DNA from: Alitta virens
Lineage: Eukaryota; Annelida; Polychaeta; Phyllodocida; Nereididae
NCBI GenBank assembly: GCA_932294295.1
Contig: OW028576.1
Span: forward strand, 49,618,199 to 49,682,198
Direction: 5' to 3'
DNA length: 64,000 bases
Shown: positions 35,190-49,200 of the stretch, in pieces
How the letters are laid out: each line of letters starts with the position of its first letter
How positions within the stretch are numbered: the stretch's first letter is position 1
Program-made: the position numbers and the translations under genes
Notes under the pieces: model-generated
What the model was told of the DNA's origin: nothing
Database searches by the model: none
Seen by the model: only the letters and a program-made list of their open reading frames with translations

Positions 35190-36490
35190 AGCACACTCTG
35201 AAACTCACGGGTAGATCGGTAGGAATTGCCTATGTCCAAAAGATGAGACTGTTGCATTGAACAGGGTAATTAAACTTTGATAACTTAATGCATTTTTAAT
35301 ATGACAATTTCATCCTGTACTAACAATGTGCTAACAAAATAATCAACAGATTCATCATTTCTTAACAAATGCTTACATTTGGACTTTGACATTAATTCCA
35401 ATCAGATCCCCCTCTTGGAGGGCTTGTTAGCACATTCTATTATTCAAGGGTGAGTTGCCTTTTCATTCTGCCTAAAAGATTAGACTGTTGCATTGAACAG
35501 GGCAATTAGAACTTTGATAATTTTATGCAGTTTTACTATGACAATTTCATCCTGTCCCAATGTGCTAACAAATAATCAACAGATTCATCATTTCTTAACA
35601 AATGGTTACAAAACTTATACATTTTTGCAAAGTCTATGTTTGGACTCAGGGTCACTGTGAAGGGGGCAGGGTGAATAGAGTCCCATTTTCATCATCAGGG
35701 TTCAATTGACAATCAACACTATTACTTAACGATGATGCAATTGTCAACCCTAAACAACTCAAACAAACTCTTCAAAGCTAAAAATTGGGGCCAAAAATTT
35801 ATGTGGAGGGTTGTATTTATGATTTATTACACATCCTCATCTTTTAGCAATAAACTTAGATAAACCTTACACCTTTCACACTCTATCTGGTTATGTGGTG
35901 AGAAATCGGTAGGAATTTCCTTGTCCAAAAAATGAGACTGTTGCATTGAAAAGGGCAATTAGAGCTTTGATAATTTATGCATTTTTGGTGGAAGGGTTAC
36001 TTTGTTGATGTCTCATCTTTGTATTAGTTGCGATTGGTCACTGTGAAGGGGGCAGGGTTAATAGAGTCCCATTTTCATCATCAGGGTTCAATTGACAATC
36101 CATACTATTACTTAATGATGCAATTATCAACCATAGGATGCCTTGGTCAAGTGGTTAAGGTGTTCGCCTGCTATCCCCAAGGTTGTGGATTCGAACCCCC
36201 ACCATGGCATCGAGGAGTTGGGCAGATCCTCATCAACCATTGGCCATTGCCTCTCCCCACCTGGGTGTAATGGGTACTTGGCATTAGGCACCGACAGTCA
36301 TTGTACTGGTGTGAGCTCTTAAGCCCCTGTGGTTAACCCCGTGTTCAAGGCTTAATACTCCCAAGGGAGTTGAGAAAGAGTCCCATTTTCATATTTAAGG
36401 TTCAATTGACAATCCACACTATTACTTAACGATGTAATTGTCAACTCTAAACAACCCAAACAAACTCTTCAAAGCTAACAATTGGGGCCC
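35190..36490. repeat. interspersed direct repeats (two families)
   Basis: One family contains GAGACTGTTGCATTGAACAG and ATTCATCATTTCTTAACAAA, at about 35193-35385, 35431-35610 and 35877-35990. The other contains GAGTCCCATTTTCATCATCA and AACTCTTCAAAGCTAA, at about 35650-35795, 36037-36133 and 36376-36490. Copies are diverged and shuffled. There is no coding content. Confidence 0.8.
36134..36375 (+). mobile_element. tRNA-derived SINE (Ser/Leu-like head)
   Basis: GGATGCCTTGGTCAAGTGGT starts a tRNA-like 75 nt with A box TGGTCAAGTGG, B box GATTCGAACCC and a closing GGCATC that pairs with GATGCC. It resembles a Ser/Leu tRNA D-arm but has a degenerate anticodon arm. A body of about 165 bp follows (CTCCCCACCTGGGTGTAATG, GTGAGCTCTTAAGCCCC). 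It is flanked by two copies of a local direct repeat. Confidence 0.72.
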
Positions 36491-39400
36491 GGAACTTGAC
36501 AACCAGCTGAGGATGGAGTGGTAAAGATGCTGTCTTCCTTGCTGCCACTGCCTTCTTGGTGCGGTATCGCATGTAGCATTCAAAGCATCCCATCATCATC
36601 TTAGCCATCATCACTGCCAACAACGTCCCGATGAAAAGCCTCGACACATACAAAAGTATAACCTTCATCTTCTTCTTTCAGCCTATAGAAGTGAAGCACC
36701 TGCAGCATTTAAAAAAAAGTTGGAAGTTAAGGTAAAATTTTTGATTATAAGTTTAAAGTTACATTTAAGGTTAGTGTTTAGGTCAAGGATAAGGTTTAGT
36801 GATGGTTAGATTTCCAAAGTTTCATGGCGTAATGATTACTTGAACCTTTTTTGTTCAAATCAAAGTATATTTTAAGTTATAAATGAACAAAATTTCAGTA
36901 TTGACAGAATTGTTAACATTAAATTTGACCTTGACATGTAGCTCATATGTCAAAATTGACAGCAAATTCTGAAAGCTCATAGTAATTGTTTTTCCCAGGA
37001 AGGGAATACCTGCTATGCAATTTCTCCATTTGCCAACACTCCCAGGAAGGGAATACTTGCCATTCAGTTTCTCAAGCTATCAACACTCCCAGGAAGGGAA
37101 TGCTTGCCATGCAATTTTCAATTTGACAACACTCCCAGGAAGGGAATGCTTGTCGTGTCATTCTCATTTTACCAACACTTTTCGGACGAAATGCTTGCCA
37201 AGTAGTTTCTCAATGTGTCATCATTTTTTCCCCGACATTTTCTGAGACTATTTATGTTCCTTATGACGGCCTCCAGCCACCCCCAACAGCCATACCTTCT
37301 CCTCCATGTCCCATAATTGCCTGTTTCTCAGTTTTTCAATCTATCAACACTCCGGGGAAGGGAATGCTTGCCATGCGATTCTCAATTTGACAACACTCCC
37401 AGGAAGGGAATGTTTGTCATGTCATTCTCATTTTACCAACACTCCCAGGAAGGAAATGCTTCCAGAAGGAAATGCTTGCCAAGCTGATCCTCAATGTCCA
37501 AGAACAGGAATTACTCCCAGCGCACGTTAAAATGCTGACACTCAAAACGAGGAGCGCCTGCTGTGCACTTTCTTGACTCGCTGACACATGAAGGAAGCAC
37601 ATTCTTCACAAGCAGTTTCTCAATCTGTCAACACTCCCAGGAAGGGAATACCTGCTATGCAATTTCTCCATTTGCCAACACTCCCAGGAAGGGAATGCTT
37701 GCCATTCAGTTTCTCAAGCTATCAACACTCCCAGGAAGGGAATCCTTGCCATGCGATTTTCAATTTGACAACACTCCCAGGTAGGGAATGTTTGTTGTGT
37801 CATTCTCATTTTACCAACACTTTCAGAAGGAAATGCTTGCCAAGCAGTTTCTCAATGTGTCATCATTTTTTCCCAACATTTTCTGAGACTATTTATGTTC
37901 CTTATGACAGCCTCCAGCCACCTCCAACAGCCGTACCTTCTCCTCCATGTCCCATAATTGCCTGTTTCTCAGATTCTCAATCGATCAACACTCCCAGGAA
38001 GGGAATGTTTGTCACGTCAATCTCATTTTACCAACACTCCCGGGTAGGAAATGCTTCCAGAAGGAAATGCCTGCCAAGCAGATCCTCAATGTCCAAGAAC
38101 AGGAATTACTCCCAGCACACGTTAAAATGCTGACACTCAAAACGAGGAGCGCCTGCTGTACACTTTCTTGACTTGCCGACACATCAAGGAAGCACATTCT
38201 TGACAAGCAGTTTCTCAATCTGTCAACACTCCCAGGAAGGGAATACCTGCTATGCAATTTCTTCATTTGCCAAAACTCCCAGGAAGGGAATGCTTGCCAT
38301 TCAGTTTCTCAAGCTATCAACACTCCCAGGAAGGGAATACTTGCCATGCAATTTTCAATTTGACAACACTCCCAGGAAGGGAATGCTTGTCGTGTCATTC
38401 TCATTTTACCAACACTTTCAGAAGGAAATGCTTGCCAGGCAGTTTCTCAATGTGTCATCATTTTTCCCCAACATTTTCTGAGACTATTTATGTTCCTTAT
38501 GATGGCCTCCAGCCACCCGCAACAGCCGTACCTTCTCCGCCATGTCCCATAATTGCCTGTTTCTCAGTTTCTCAATCTATCAACACTCCCAGGAAGGGAA
38601 TTCTTGCCATGCGATTCTCAATTTGACAACACACCCAGGAAGAAAATGCTTCCAGAAAGAAATGCTTCCCAAGCAGATCCTCAATGTCCAAGAACAGGAA
38701 TTACTCCCAGCACACGTTAAAATGCTGACACTCAAAACGAGGAGCGCCTGCTGTACACTTTCTTGACTCGCCGACACATCAAGTAAGCACATTCTTGACA
38801 AGCAGTTTCTCAATCTGTCAACACTCCCAGGACGGGAATACCTGCTATGCAATTTCTCCATTTCCCAACACTCCCAGGAAGGGAATGCTTGCCATTCAGT
38901 TTCTCAAGCTATCAACACTCCCAGGAAGGGAATGCTTGCTATGCGATTTTCAATTTGACAACACTCCCAGGAAGGGAATGCTTGTCGTGTCATTCTCATT
39001 TTACCAACACTTTCAGAAGGAAATGCTTGCCAAGCAGTTTCTCAATGTGTCATCATTTTTTCCCCGACATTTTCTGAGACTATTTATGTTCCTTATGACA
39101 GCCTCCAGCCACCCCCAACAGCCGTACCTTCTCCTCCATGTCCCATAATTGCCTGTTTCTCAGTTTCTCAATCTATCAACACTCCCAGGAAGGGAATTCT
39201 TGCCATGCGATTCTCAATTTGACAACACTCCCAGGAAGGGAATGTTTGTCATGTCATTCTCATTTTACCAACACTCCCAAGAAGGAAATGCTTCCAGAAG
39301 GAAAAGCTTGCCTAGCAGATTCTCAATGTCCAATAACAGGAATTACTCCCAGCACACGTTAAAATGCTGACACTCAAAATGAGGAGCGCCTGCTGTACAC

Positions 39401-42400
39401 TTTCTTGACTCGCCGACACATCAAGTAAGCACATTCTTGACAAGCAGTTTCTCAATCTGTCAACACTCCCAGGAAGGGAATACCTGCTATGCAATTTCTC
39501 CATTTGCCAACACTCCCAGGAAGGGAATGCTTGCCATTCAGTTTCTTAAGCTATCAACACTCCCAGGAAGGGAATGCTTGCTATGCGATTTTCAATTTGA
39601 CAACACTCCCAGGAAGGGAATGCTTGTCGTGTCATTCTCATTTTACCAACACTTTCAGAAGGAAATGCTTGCCAAGCAGTTTCTCAATGTGTCATCATTT
39701 TTTCCCCGACATTTTCTGAGACTATTTATGTTCCTTATGACAGCCTCCAGCCACCCCCAACAGCCGTACCTTCTCCTCCATGTCCCATAATTGCCTGTTT
39801 CTCAGTTTCTCAATCTATCAACACTCCCAGGAAGGGAATTCTTGCCATGCGATTCTCAATATGACAACACTCCCAGGAAGGGAATGTTTGTCATGTCATT
39901 CTCATTTTACCAACACTCCCAAGAAGGAAATGCTTCCAGAAGGAAAAGCTTGCCTAGCAGATTCTCAATGTCCAATAACAGGAATTACTCCCAGCACACG
40001 TTAAAATGCTGACACTCAAAATGAGGAGCGCCTGCTGTGCACTGACTTGACTCGCCGACACATCAAGGAAGCACATTCTTGACAAGCAGTTTCTCAATCT
40101 GTCAACACTCCCAGGAAGGGAATACCTGCTATGCAATTTCTCCATTTGCCAACACTCCCAGGAAGGGAATGCTTGCCATTCAGTTTCTCAAGCTATCAAC
40201 ACTCCCAGGAAGGGAATGCTTGCCATGCGATTTTCAATTTGACAACACTCCCAGGAAGGGAATGTTTGTCGTGTCATTCTCATTTTACCAACACTTTCAG
40301 AAGGAAATGCTTGCCAAGCAGTTTCTCAATGTGTCATCATTTTTTACCGACATTTTCTGAGACTATTTATGTTCCTTACGACGGCCTCCAGCCACCCCAA
40401 CAGCCGTACCTTCTCCTCCATGTCCCATAATTGCCTGTTTCTCAGTTTCTCAATCTATCAACACTCCCAGGAAGGGAATGCTTGCCATGCGATTCTCAAT
40501 TTGACATCAATCCTAGGAAGGGAATGTTTGTCATGTCATTCTCATTTTACCAACACTCCCAGGAAGAAAATGCTTCCAGAAAGAAATGCTTCCCAAGCAG
40601 ATCCTCAATGTCCAAGAACAGGAATTACTCCCAGCACACGTTAAAATGCTGACACTCAAAACGAGGAGCGCCTGCTGTACACTTTCTTGACTCGCCGACA
40701 CATCAAGGAAGCACATTCATTCTTGACAAGCAGTTTCTCAATCTGTCAACACTCCCAGGAAGGGAATACCTGCTATGCAATTTCTCCATTTGCCAACACT
40801 CCCAGGAAGGGAATGCGTGCCATACAGTTTCTCAAGCTATCAACACTCCCAGGAAGGGAATGCTTGCCATGCAATTTTCAATTTGACAACACTCCCAGGA
40901 AGGGAATGCTTGTCGTGTCATTCTCATTTTACCAACACCTTCAGAAGGAAATGCTTGCCAAGCAGTTTCTCAATGTGTCATCATTTTTTCCCAACATTTT
41001 CTGAGACTATTTATGTTCCTTATGACGGCCTCCAGCCACCCCCAACAGCCGTACCTTCTCCTCCATGTCCCATAATTGCCTGTTTCTCAGTTTCTCAATC
41101 TATCAACACTCCCAGGAAGGGAATGCTTGCCATGCGATTCTCAATTTGACAACACTCCCAGGAAGGGAATGTTTGTCATGTCATTCTCAATTTACCAACA
41201 CTCCCAAAAAGGAAATGCTTCCAGAAGGAAATGCTTTCCAAGCAGATCCTCAATGTCCAAGAACAGGAATTACTCCCAGCACACGTTAAAATGCTGACAC
41301 TCAAAACGAGGAGCGCCTGCTGTACACTTTCTTGACTCGCCGACACATCAAGTAAGCACATTCTTGACAAGCAGTTTCTCAATCTGTCAACACTCCCAGG
41401 AAGGGAATACCTGCTATGCAATTTCTCCATTTGCCAACACTCCCAGGAAGGGAATGCTTGCCATTCAGTTTCTCAAGCTATCAACACTCCCAGAAAGGGA
41501 ATGCTTGCTATGCGATTTTCAATTTGACAACACTCCCAGGAAGGGAATGCTTGTCGTGTCATTCTCATTTTACCAACACTTTCAGAAGGAAATGCTTGCC
41601 AAGCAGTTTCTCAATGTGTCATCATTTTTTACCGACATTTTCTGAGACTATTTATGTTCCTTACGACGGCCTCCAGCCACCCCAACAGCCGTACCTTCTC
41701 CTCCATGTCCCATAATTGCCTGTTTCTCAGTTTCTCAATCTATCAACACTTCCAGGAAGGGAATGCTTGCCATGCGATTCTCAATTTGACATCAATCCTA
41801 GGAAGGGAATGTTTGTCATGTCATTCTCATTTTACCAACACTCCCAGGAAGAAAATGCTTCCAGAAAGAAATGCTTCCCAAGCAGATCCTCAATGTCCAA
41901 GAACAGGAATTACTCCCAGCACACGTTAAAATGCTGACACTCAAAACGAGGAGCGCCTGCTGTACACTTTCTTGACTCGCCGACACATCAAGGAAGCACA
42001 TTCATTCTTGACAAGCAGTTTCTCAATCTGTCAACACTCCCAGGAAGGGAATACCTGCTATGCAATTTCTCCATTTGCTAACACTCCCAGGAAGGGAATG
42101 CTTGCCATACAGTTTCTCAAGCTATCAACACTCCCAGGAAGGGAATGCTTGCCATGCAATTTTCAATTTGACAACACTCCCAGGAAGGGAATGCTTGTCG
42201 TGTCATTCTCATTTTACCAACACTTTCAGAAGGAAATGCTTGCCAAGCAGTTTCTCAATGTGTCATCATTTTTTCCCAACATTTTCTGAGACTATTTATG
42301 TTCCTTATGACGGCCTCCAGCCACCCCCAACAGCCGTACCTTCTCCTCCATGTCCCATAATTGCCTGTTTCTCAGTTTCTCAATCTATCAACACTCCCAG

Positions 42401-44489
42401 GAAGGGAATGCTTGTCGTGTCATTCTCATTTTACCAACACTTTCAGAAGGAAATGCTTGCCAAGCAGTTTCTCAATGTGTCATCATTTTTTCCCAACATT
42501 TTCTGAGACTATTTATGTTCCTTATGACGGCCTCCAGCCACCCCCAACAGCCCTACCTTCTCCTCCATGTCCCATAATTGCCTGTTTCTCAGTTTCTCAA
42601 TCTATCAACACTCCCAGGAAGGGAATGCTTGCCATGCGATTCTCAATTTGACAACACTCCCAGGAAGGGAATGTTTGTCATGTCATTCTCAATTTACCAA
42701 CACTCCCAAAAAGGAAATGCTTCCAGAAGGAAAAGCTTGCCAAGCAGATCCTCAATGTCCAAGAACAGGAATTACTCCCAGCACACGTTAACATGCTGAC
42801 ACTCAAAACGAGGAGCGCCTGCTGTGCACTTTCTTGACTCGCCGACACATCAAGTAAGCACATTCTTGACAAGCAGTTTCTCAATCTGTCAACACTCCCA
42901 GGAAGGGAATACCTGCTATGCAATTTCTCCATTTGCCAACACTCCCAGGAAGGGAATGCTTGCCATTCAGTTTCTCAAGCTATCAACACTCCCAGGAAGG
43001 GAATGCTTGCCATGTAATTTTCAATTTGACAACACTCCCAGGAAGGGAATGCTTGTCGTGTCATTCTCATTTTACCAACACTTTCAGAAGGAAATGCTTG
43101 CCAAGCAGTTTCTCAATGTGTCATCATTTTTCCCCAACATTTTCTGAGACTATTTATGTTCCTTATGACGGCCTCCAGCCACCCCCAACAGCTGTACCTT
43201 CTCCTCCATGTCCCATAATTGCCTGTTTCTCAGTTTCTCAATCTATCAACACTCCCAGGAAGGGAATGCTTGCCATGCGATTCTCAATTTGACAACACTC
43301 CCAGGAAGGGAATGTTTGTCATGTCATTCTCATTTTATCAACACTCCCAGGAAGGAAATGCTTCCAGAAGGAAATGCTTGCCAAGCAGATCCTCAATGTC
43401 CAAGAACAGGAATTACTCTCAGCGCACGTTAAAATGCTGACACTCAAAACGAGGAGCGCCTGCTGTGCACTTTCTTGACTCGCCGACACATCAAGGAAGC
43501 ACATTCTTGACAAGCAGTTTCTCAATCTGTCAACACTCCCAGGAAGGGAATACCTGCTATGCAATTTCTCCATTTGCCAACACTCCCAGGAAGGGAATGC
43601 TTGCCATTCAGTTTCTCAAGCTATCAACACTCCCAGGAAGGGAATGCTTGCCATGCAATTTTCAATTTGACAAAACTCCCAGGAAGTGAATGTTTGTCAT
43701 GTCATTCTCATTTTACCAACACTTTCAGAAGGAAATGCTTGCCAAGCAGTTTCTCAATGTGTCATCATTTTTTCCCAACATTTTCTGAGACTATTTATGT
43801 TCCTTATGACGGCCTCCAGCCACCCCCAACAGCCGTACCTTCTCCTCCATGTCCCATAATTGCCTGTTTCTCAGTTTCTCAATCGATCAACACTCCCAGG
43901 AAGGGAATGCTTGCCATGCGATTCTCAATTTAAGAACACTCCCAGGAAGGGAATGTTTGTCATGTCATTCTCATTTTACCAACACTCCCAGGAAGGAAAT
44001 GCTTCCAGAAGGAAATGCTTGCCAAGCAGATCCTCAATGTCCAAGAACAGCAATTACTCTCAGCGCATGTTAAAATGCTGACACTCAAAACGAGGAGCGC
44101 CTGCTGTGCACTTTCTTGACTCGCCGACACATCAAGGAAGCACATTCTTGACAAGCAGTTTCTCAATCTGTCAACACTCCCAGGAAGGGAATACCTGCTA
44201 TGCAATTTCTCCATTTGCCAACACTCCCAGGAAGGGAATGCTTGCCATTCAGTTTCTCAAGCTATCAACACTCCCAGGAAGGGAATGCTTGCCATGCAAT
44301 TTTCAACTTGACAACACTCCCAGGAAGGGAATGCTTGTCGTGTCATTCTCATTTTACCAACACTTTCAGAAGGAAATGCTTGCCAAGCAGTTTCTCAATG
44401 TGTCATCATTTTTTCCCAACATTTTCTGAGACTATTTATGTTCCTTATGACGGCCTCCAGCCACCCCCAACAGCCGTACCTTTTTCTCC

Positions 44490-47400
44490 ATGTCCCATAA
44501 TTGCCTGTTTCTCAGTTTCTCAATCTATCAACACTCCCAGGAAGGGAATGTTTGCCATGCGATTCTCAATTTGACAACACTCCCAGGAAGGGAATGTTTG
44601 TCATGTCATTCTCATTTTACCAACACTCCCAGGAAGGAAATGCTTCCAGAAGGAAATGCTTGCCAAGCAGATCCTCAATGTCCAAGAACAGATATTACTC
44701 CCAGCGCACGTTAAAATGGTGACACTTAAAACGAGGAGCGCCTGCTGTGCACTTTCTTGACTCGCCGACACATCAAGGAATCACATTCTTGACAAGCAGT
44801 TTCTCAATCTGTCAACACTCCCAGGAAGGGAATACCTGCTATGCAATTTCTCCATTTGCCAACACTCCCAGGAAGGGAATGCTTGCCATTCAGTTTCTCA
44901 AGCTATCAACACTCCAAGGAAGTGAATGCTTGCCATGCGATTTTCAATTTGACAACACTCCCAGGAAGGGAATGCTTGTCGTGTCATTCTCATTTTACCA
45001 ACACTTTCAGAAGGAAATGCTTGCCAAGCAGTTTCTCAATGTGTCATCATTTTTTCCCAACATTTTCTGAGACTATTTATGTTCTTTATCACGGCCTCCA
45101 GCCACCCCCAACAGCCGTACCTTCTACTCCATGTCCCATAATTGCCTGTTTCTCAGTTTCTCAATCTATCAACACTCCCAGGAAGGGAATGCTTGCCATG
45201 CAATTCTCAATTTGACAACACTCCCAGGAAGGGAATGCTTGCCATGCAATTCTCAATTTGACAACACTCCCAGGAAGGGAATGTTTGTCATGTCATTCTC
45301 ATTTTACCAACACTCCCAGGAAGGAAATGCTTCCAGAAGGAAATGCTTGCCAAGCAGATCCTCAATGTCCAAGGACAGGAATTACTCCCAGCGCACGTTA
45401 AAATGCTGACACTCAAAACGAGGAGTGCCTGCTGTGCACTTTCTTGACTCGCCGACACATCAAGGAAGCACAGTCTTGACAAGCAGTTTCTCAATCTGTT
45501 AACACTCCCAGGAAGGGAATACCTGCTATGCAATTTCTCCATTTGCCAACACTCCCAGGAAGGGAATGCTTGCCATTCAGTTTCTCAAGCTATCAACACT
45601 CCTAGGAAGGGAATGCTTGCCATGCGATTCTCAATTTGACAACACTCCCAGGAAGGGAATGTTTGTCATGTCATTCTCATTTTACCAACACTCCCAGGAA
45701 GGAAATGCATCCAGAAGGAAATGCTTGCCAAGCAGATCCTCAATGTCCAAGAACAGGAATTACTCCCAGCGCACGTTAAAATGCTGACACTCAAAACGAG
45801 GTGTGCCTGCTGTGCACTTTCTTGACTCGCCGACACATGAAGGAAGCACATTCTTGACAAGCAGTTTCTCAATCTATCAACACTCCCAGGAAGGGAATGT
45901 TTGCCATGCGATTCTCAATTTGACAACACTCCCAGGAAGGGAATGTTTGTCATGTCATTCTCATTTTACCAACACTCCCAGGAGGGAAATGCTTCCAGAA
46001 GGAAATGCTTGCCAAGCAGATCCTCAATGTCCAAGAATAGGAATTACTCCCAGCGCACGTTAAAATGCTGACACTCAAAACGAGGAGCGCCTGCTGTGCA
46101 CTTTCTTGACTCGCCGACACATCAAGTAAGCACATTCTTGACAAGCAGTTTCTCAATCTGTCAACACTCCCAGGAAGGGAATACCTGCTATGCAATTTCT
46201 CCATTTGCCAACACTCCCAGGAAGGGAATGCTTGCCATTCAGTTTCTCAAGCTATCAACACTCCCAGGAAGGGAATGCTTGCCATGCAAATTTCAATTTG
46301 ACAAAACTCCCAGGAAGGGAATGTTTGTCATGTCATTCTCATTTTACCAACACTTTCAGAAGGAAATGCTTGCCAAGCAGTTTCTCAATGTGTCATCATT
46401 TTTTCCCAACATTTTCTGAGACTATTTATGTTCCTTATGACGGCCTCCAGCCACCCCCAACAGCCCTACCTTCACCTCCATGTCCCATAATTGCCTGTTT
46501 CTCAGTTTCTCAATCTATCAACACTCACAGGAAGGGAATGCTTGCCATGCCATTCTCAATTTGACAACACTCCCAGGAAGGGAATGTTTGTTATGTCATT
46601 CTCATTTTATCAACACTCCCAGGAAGAAAATGCTTCCAGAAGGAAATGCTTCCCAAGCAGATCCTCAATGTCCAAGAACAGATATTACTCCCAGCGCACG
46701 TTAAAATGGTGACACTTAAAACGAGGAGCGCCTGCTGTGCACTTTCTTGACTCGCCGACACATCAAGGAATCACATTCTTGACAAGCAGTTTCTCAATCT
46801 GTCAACACTCCCAGGAAGGGAATACCTGCTATGCAATTTCTCCATTTGCCAACACTCCCAGGAAGGGAATGCTTGCCATTCAGTTTCTCAAGCTATCAAC
46901 ACTCCAAGGAAGTGAATGCTTGCCATGCGATTTTCAATTTGACAACACTCCCAGGAAGGGAATGCTTGTCGTGTCATTCTCATTTTACCAACACTTTCAG
47001 AAGGAAATGCTTGCCAAGCAGTTTCTCAATGTGTCATCATTTTTTCCCAACATTTTCTGAGACTATTTATGTTCCTTATGACGGCCTCCAGCCACCCCCA
47101 ACAGCCGTACCTTCTACTCCATGTCCCATAATTGCCTGTTTCTCAGTTTCTCAATCTATCAACACTCCCAGAAAGGGAATGCTTGCCATGCAATTCTCAA
47201 TTTGACAACACTCCCAGGAAGGGAATGCTTGCCATGCAATTCTCAATTTGACAACACTCCCAGGAAGGGAATGTTTGTCATGTCATTCTCATTTTACCAA
47301 CACTCCCAGGAAGGAAATGCTTCCAGAAGGAAATGCTTGCCAAGCAGATCCTCAATGTCCAAGGACAGGAATTACTCCCAGCGCACGTTAAAATGCTGAC

Positions 47401-48470
47401 ACTCAAAACGAGGAGTGCCTGCTGTGCACTTTCTTGACTCGCCGACACATCAAGGAAGCACAGTCTTGACAAGCAGTTTCTCAATCTGTCAACACTCCCA
47501 GGAAGGGAATACCTGCTATGCAATTTCTCCATTTGCCAACACTCCCAGGAAGGGAATGCTTGCCATTCAGTTTCTCAAGCTATCAACACTCCTAGGAAGG
47601 GAATGCTTGCCATGCGATTCTCAATTTGACAACACTCCCAGGAAGGGAATGTTTGTCATGTCATTCTCATTTTACCAACACTCCCAGGAAGGAAATGCAT
47701 CCAGAAGGAAATGCTTGCCAAGCAGATCCTCAATGTCCAAGAATAGGAATTACTCCCAGCGCACGTTAAAATGCTGACACTCAAAACGAGGAGCGCCTGC
47801 TGTGCACTTTCTTGACTCGCCGACACATCAAGTAAGCACATTCTTGACAAGCAGTTTCTCAATCTGTCAACACTCCCAGGAAGGGAATACCTGCTATGCA
47901 ATTTCTCCATTTGCCAACACTCCCAGGAAGGGAATGCTTGCCATTCAGTTTCTCAAGCTATCAACACTCCTAGGAAGGGAATGCTTGCCATGCGATTCTC
48001 AATTTGACAACACTCCCAGGAAGGGAATGTTTGTCATGTCATTCTCATTTTACCAACACTCCCAGGAAGGAAATGCATCCAGAAGGAAATGCTTGCCAAG
48101 CAGATCCTCAATGTCCAAGAATAGGAATTACTCCCAGCGCACGTTAAAATGCTGACACTCAAAACGAGGAGCGCCTGCTGTGCACTTTCTTGACTCGCCG
48201 ACACATCAAGTAAGCACATTCTTGACAAGCAGTTTCTCAATCTGTCAACACTCCCAGGAAGGGAATACCTGCTATGCAATTTCTCCATTTGCCAACACTC
48301 CCAGGAAGGGAATGCTTGCCATTCAGTTTCTCAAGCTATCAACACTCCTAGGAAGGGAATGCTTGCCATGCGATTCTCAATTTGACAACACTCCCAGGAA
48401 GGGAATGTTTGTCATGTCATTCTCATTTTACCAACACTCCCAGGAAGGAAATGCATCCAGAAGGAAATGC
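44490..48470. repeat. 1990-bp super-duplication inside satellite B
   Basis: The segment with units starting at 44841 and 45528 repeats at 46831 and 47518, exactly 1990 bp later (687+662+641). It includes rare variants such as TCAAGGAATCACATTCTTGA and a double CTTGCCATGCAATTCTCAAT. Shared private variants show a block duplication of about three units. Confidence 0.8.
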
Positions 48471-48651
48471 TTGCCAAGCAGATCCTCAATGTCCAAGAAT
48501 AGGAATTACTCCCAGCGCACGTTAAAATGCTGACACTCAAAACGAGGAGCGCCTGCTGTGCACTTTCTTGACTCGCCGACACATCAAGTAAGCACATTCT
48601 TGACAAGCAGTTTCTCAATCTGTCAACACTCCCAGGAAGGGAATACCTGCT
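47518..48651. repeat. three 378-bp short units of satellite B
   Basis: Marker spacing falls to exactly 378 bp three times. These units lack the cassette with the TTATGACGGCCTCCAGCC segment. They are almost identical to each other, so a 263-bp deletion variant was amplified recently. Confidence 0.92.
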
Positions 48652-49200
48652 ATGCAATTTCTCCATTTGCCAACACTCCCAGGAAGGGAATGCTTGCCAT
48701 TCAGTTTCTCAAGCTATCAACACTCCCAGGAAGGGAATGCTTGCCATGCAATTTTCAATTTGACAAAACTCCTAGGCAGAGAATGTTTGTCGTGTCATTC
48801 TCATCTTACCAACACTTTCAGAAGGAAATGCTTGCCCAGCAGTTTCTCAATGTGTCATAAGTTTTTCCCAACATTTTCTGAGACTATTTATGTTCCTTAT
48901 GACGGCCTCCAGCCACCCCTAACAGCCGTTCCTTCTACTCCATGTCCCATAATTGCCTGTTTCTCAGTTTCTCAATCTATCAACACTCCCAGGAAGGGAA
49001 TGCTTGCCATGCGATTTTCAATTTGACCACACTCCCAGGAAGGGAATGCTTGTCGTGTCATTCTCATTTTACCAACACTTTCAGAAGGAAATGCTTGCCA
49101 AGCAGTTTCTCAATGTGTCATCATTTTTTTCCATCATTTTCTGAGACTATTTATGTTCCTTATGACGGCCTCCAGCCACCCCCAACAGCCGTACCTTCTA

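Larger units (their letters stand above)
36990..49200. repeat. satellite B, ~47-bp subunits in 641-bp units
   Basis: About 12.2 kb in which the word ACACTCCCAGGAAGGGAATG recurs every 46-50 bp. It is grouped into higher-order units that also contain two unique cassettes: one with CTATTTATGTTCCTTATGAC and CCATGTCCCATAATTGCCTG, and one with GGAATTACTCCCAGC and AAAACGAGGAGCGCCTGCTG. Taking ATGCAATTTCTCC as marker, units begin near 37015, 37657, 38252, 38847, 39489, 40131, 40775, 41416, 42060, 42918, 43559, 44200, 44841, 45528, 46190, 46831, 47518, 47896, 48274 and 48652. The typical step is 641-644 bp. ORFs here (about 60-180 codons) exist in several overlapping frames and on both strands. I read them as by-products of a repeat poor in stop codons. 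Confidence 0.97.

Noticed and set aside
36134..36208. Functional tRNA gene
   Set aside because: Boxes A and B are good, but the anticodon arm does not form and a SINE body follows.
37000..49200. Many ORFs of 60-180 codons in satellite B, e.g. 37588-38133 (181 codons)
   Set aside because: They occur in overlapping frames and both strands, change frame between units because period 641 is not a multiple of three, and have no domain features. A stop-poor repeat explains them.
22265..49200. CRISPR-like arrays
   Set aside because: Periods are long, repeats are diverged, there are no unique equal-length spacers and the genome is eukaryotic.
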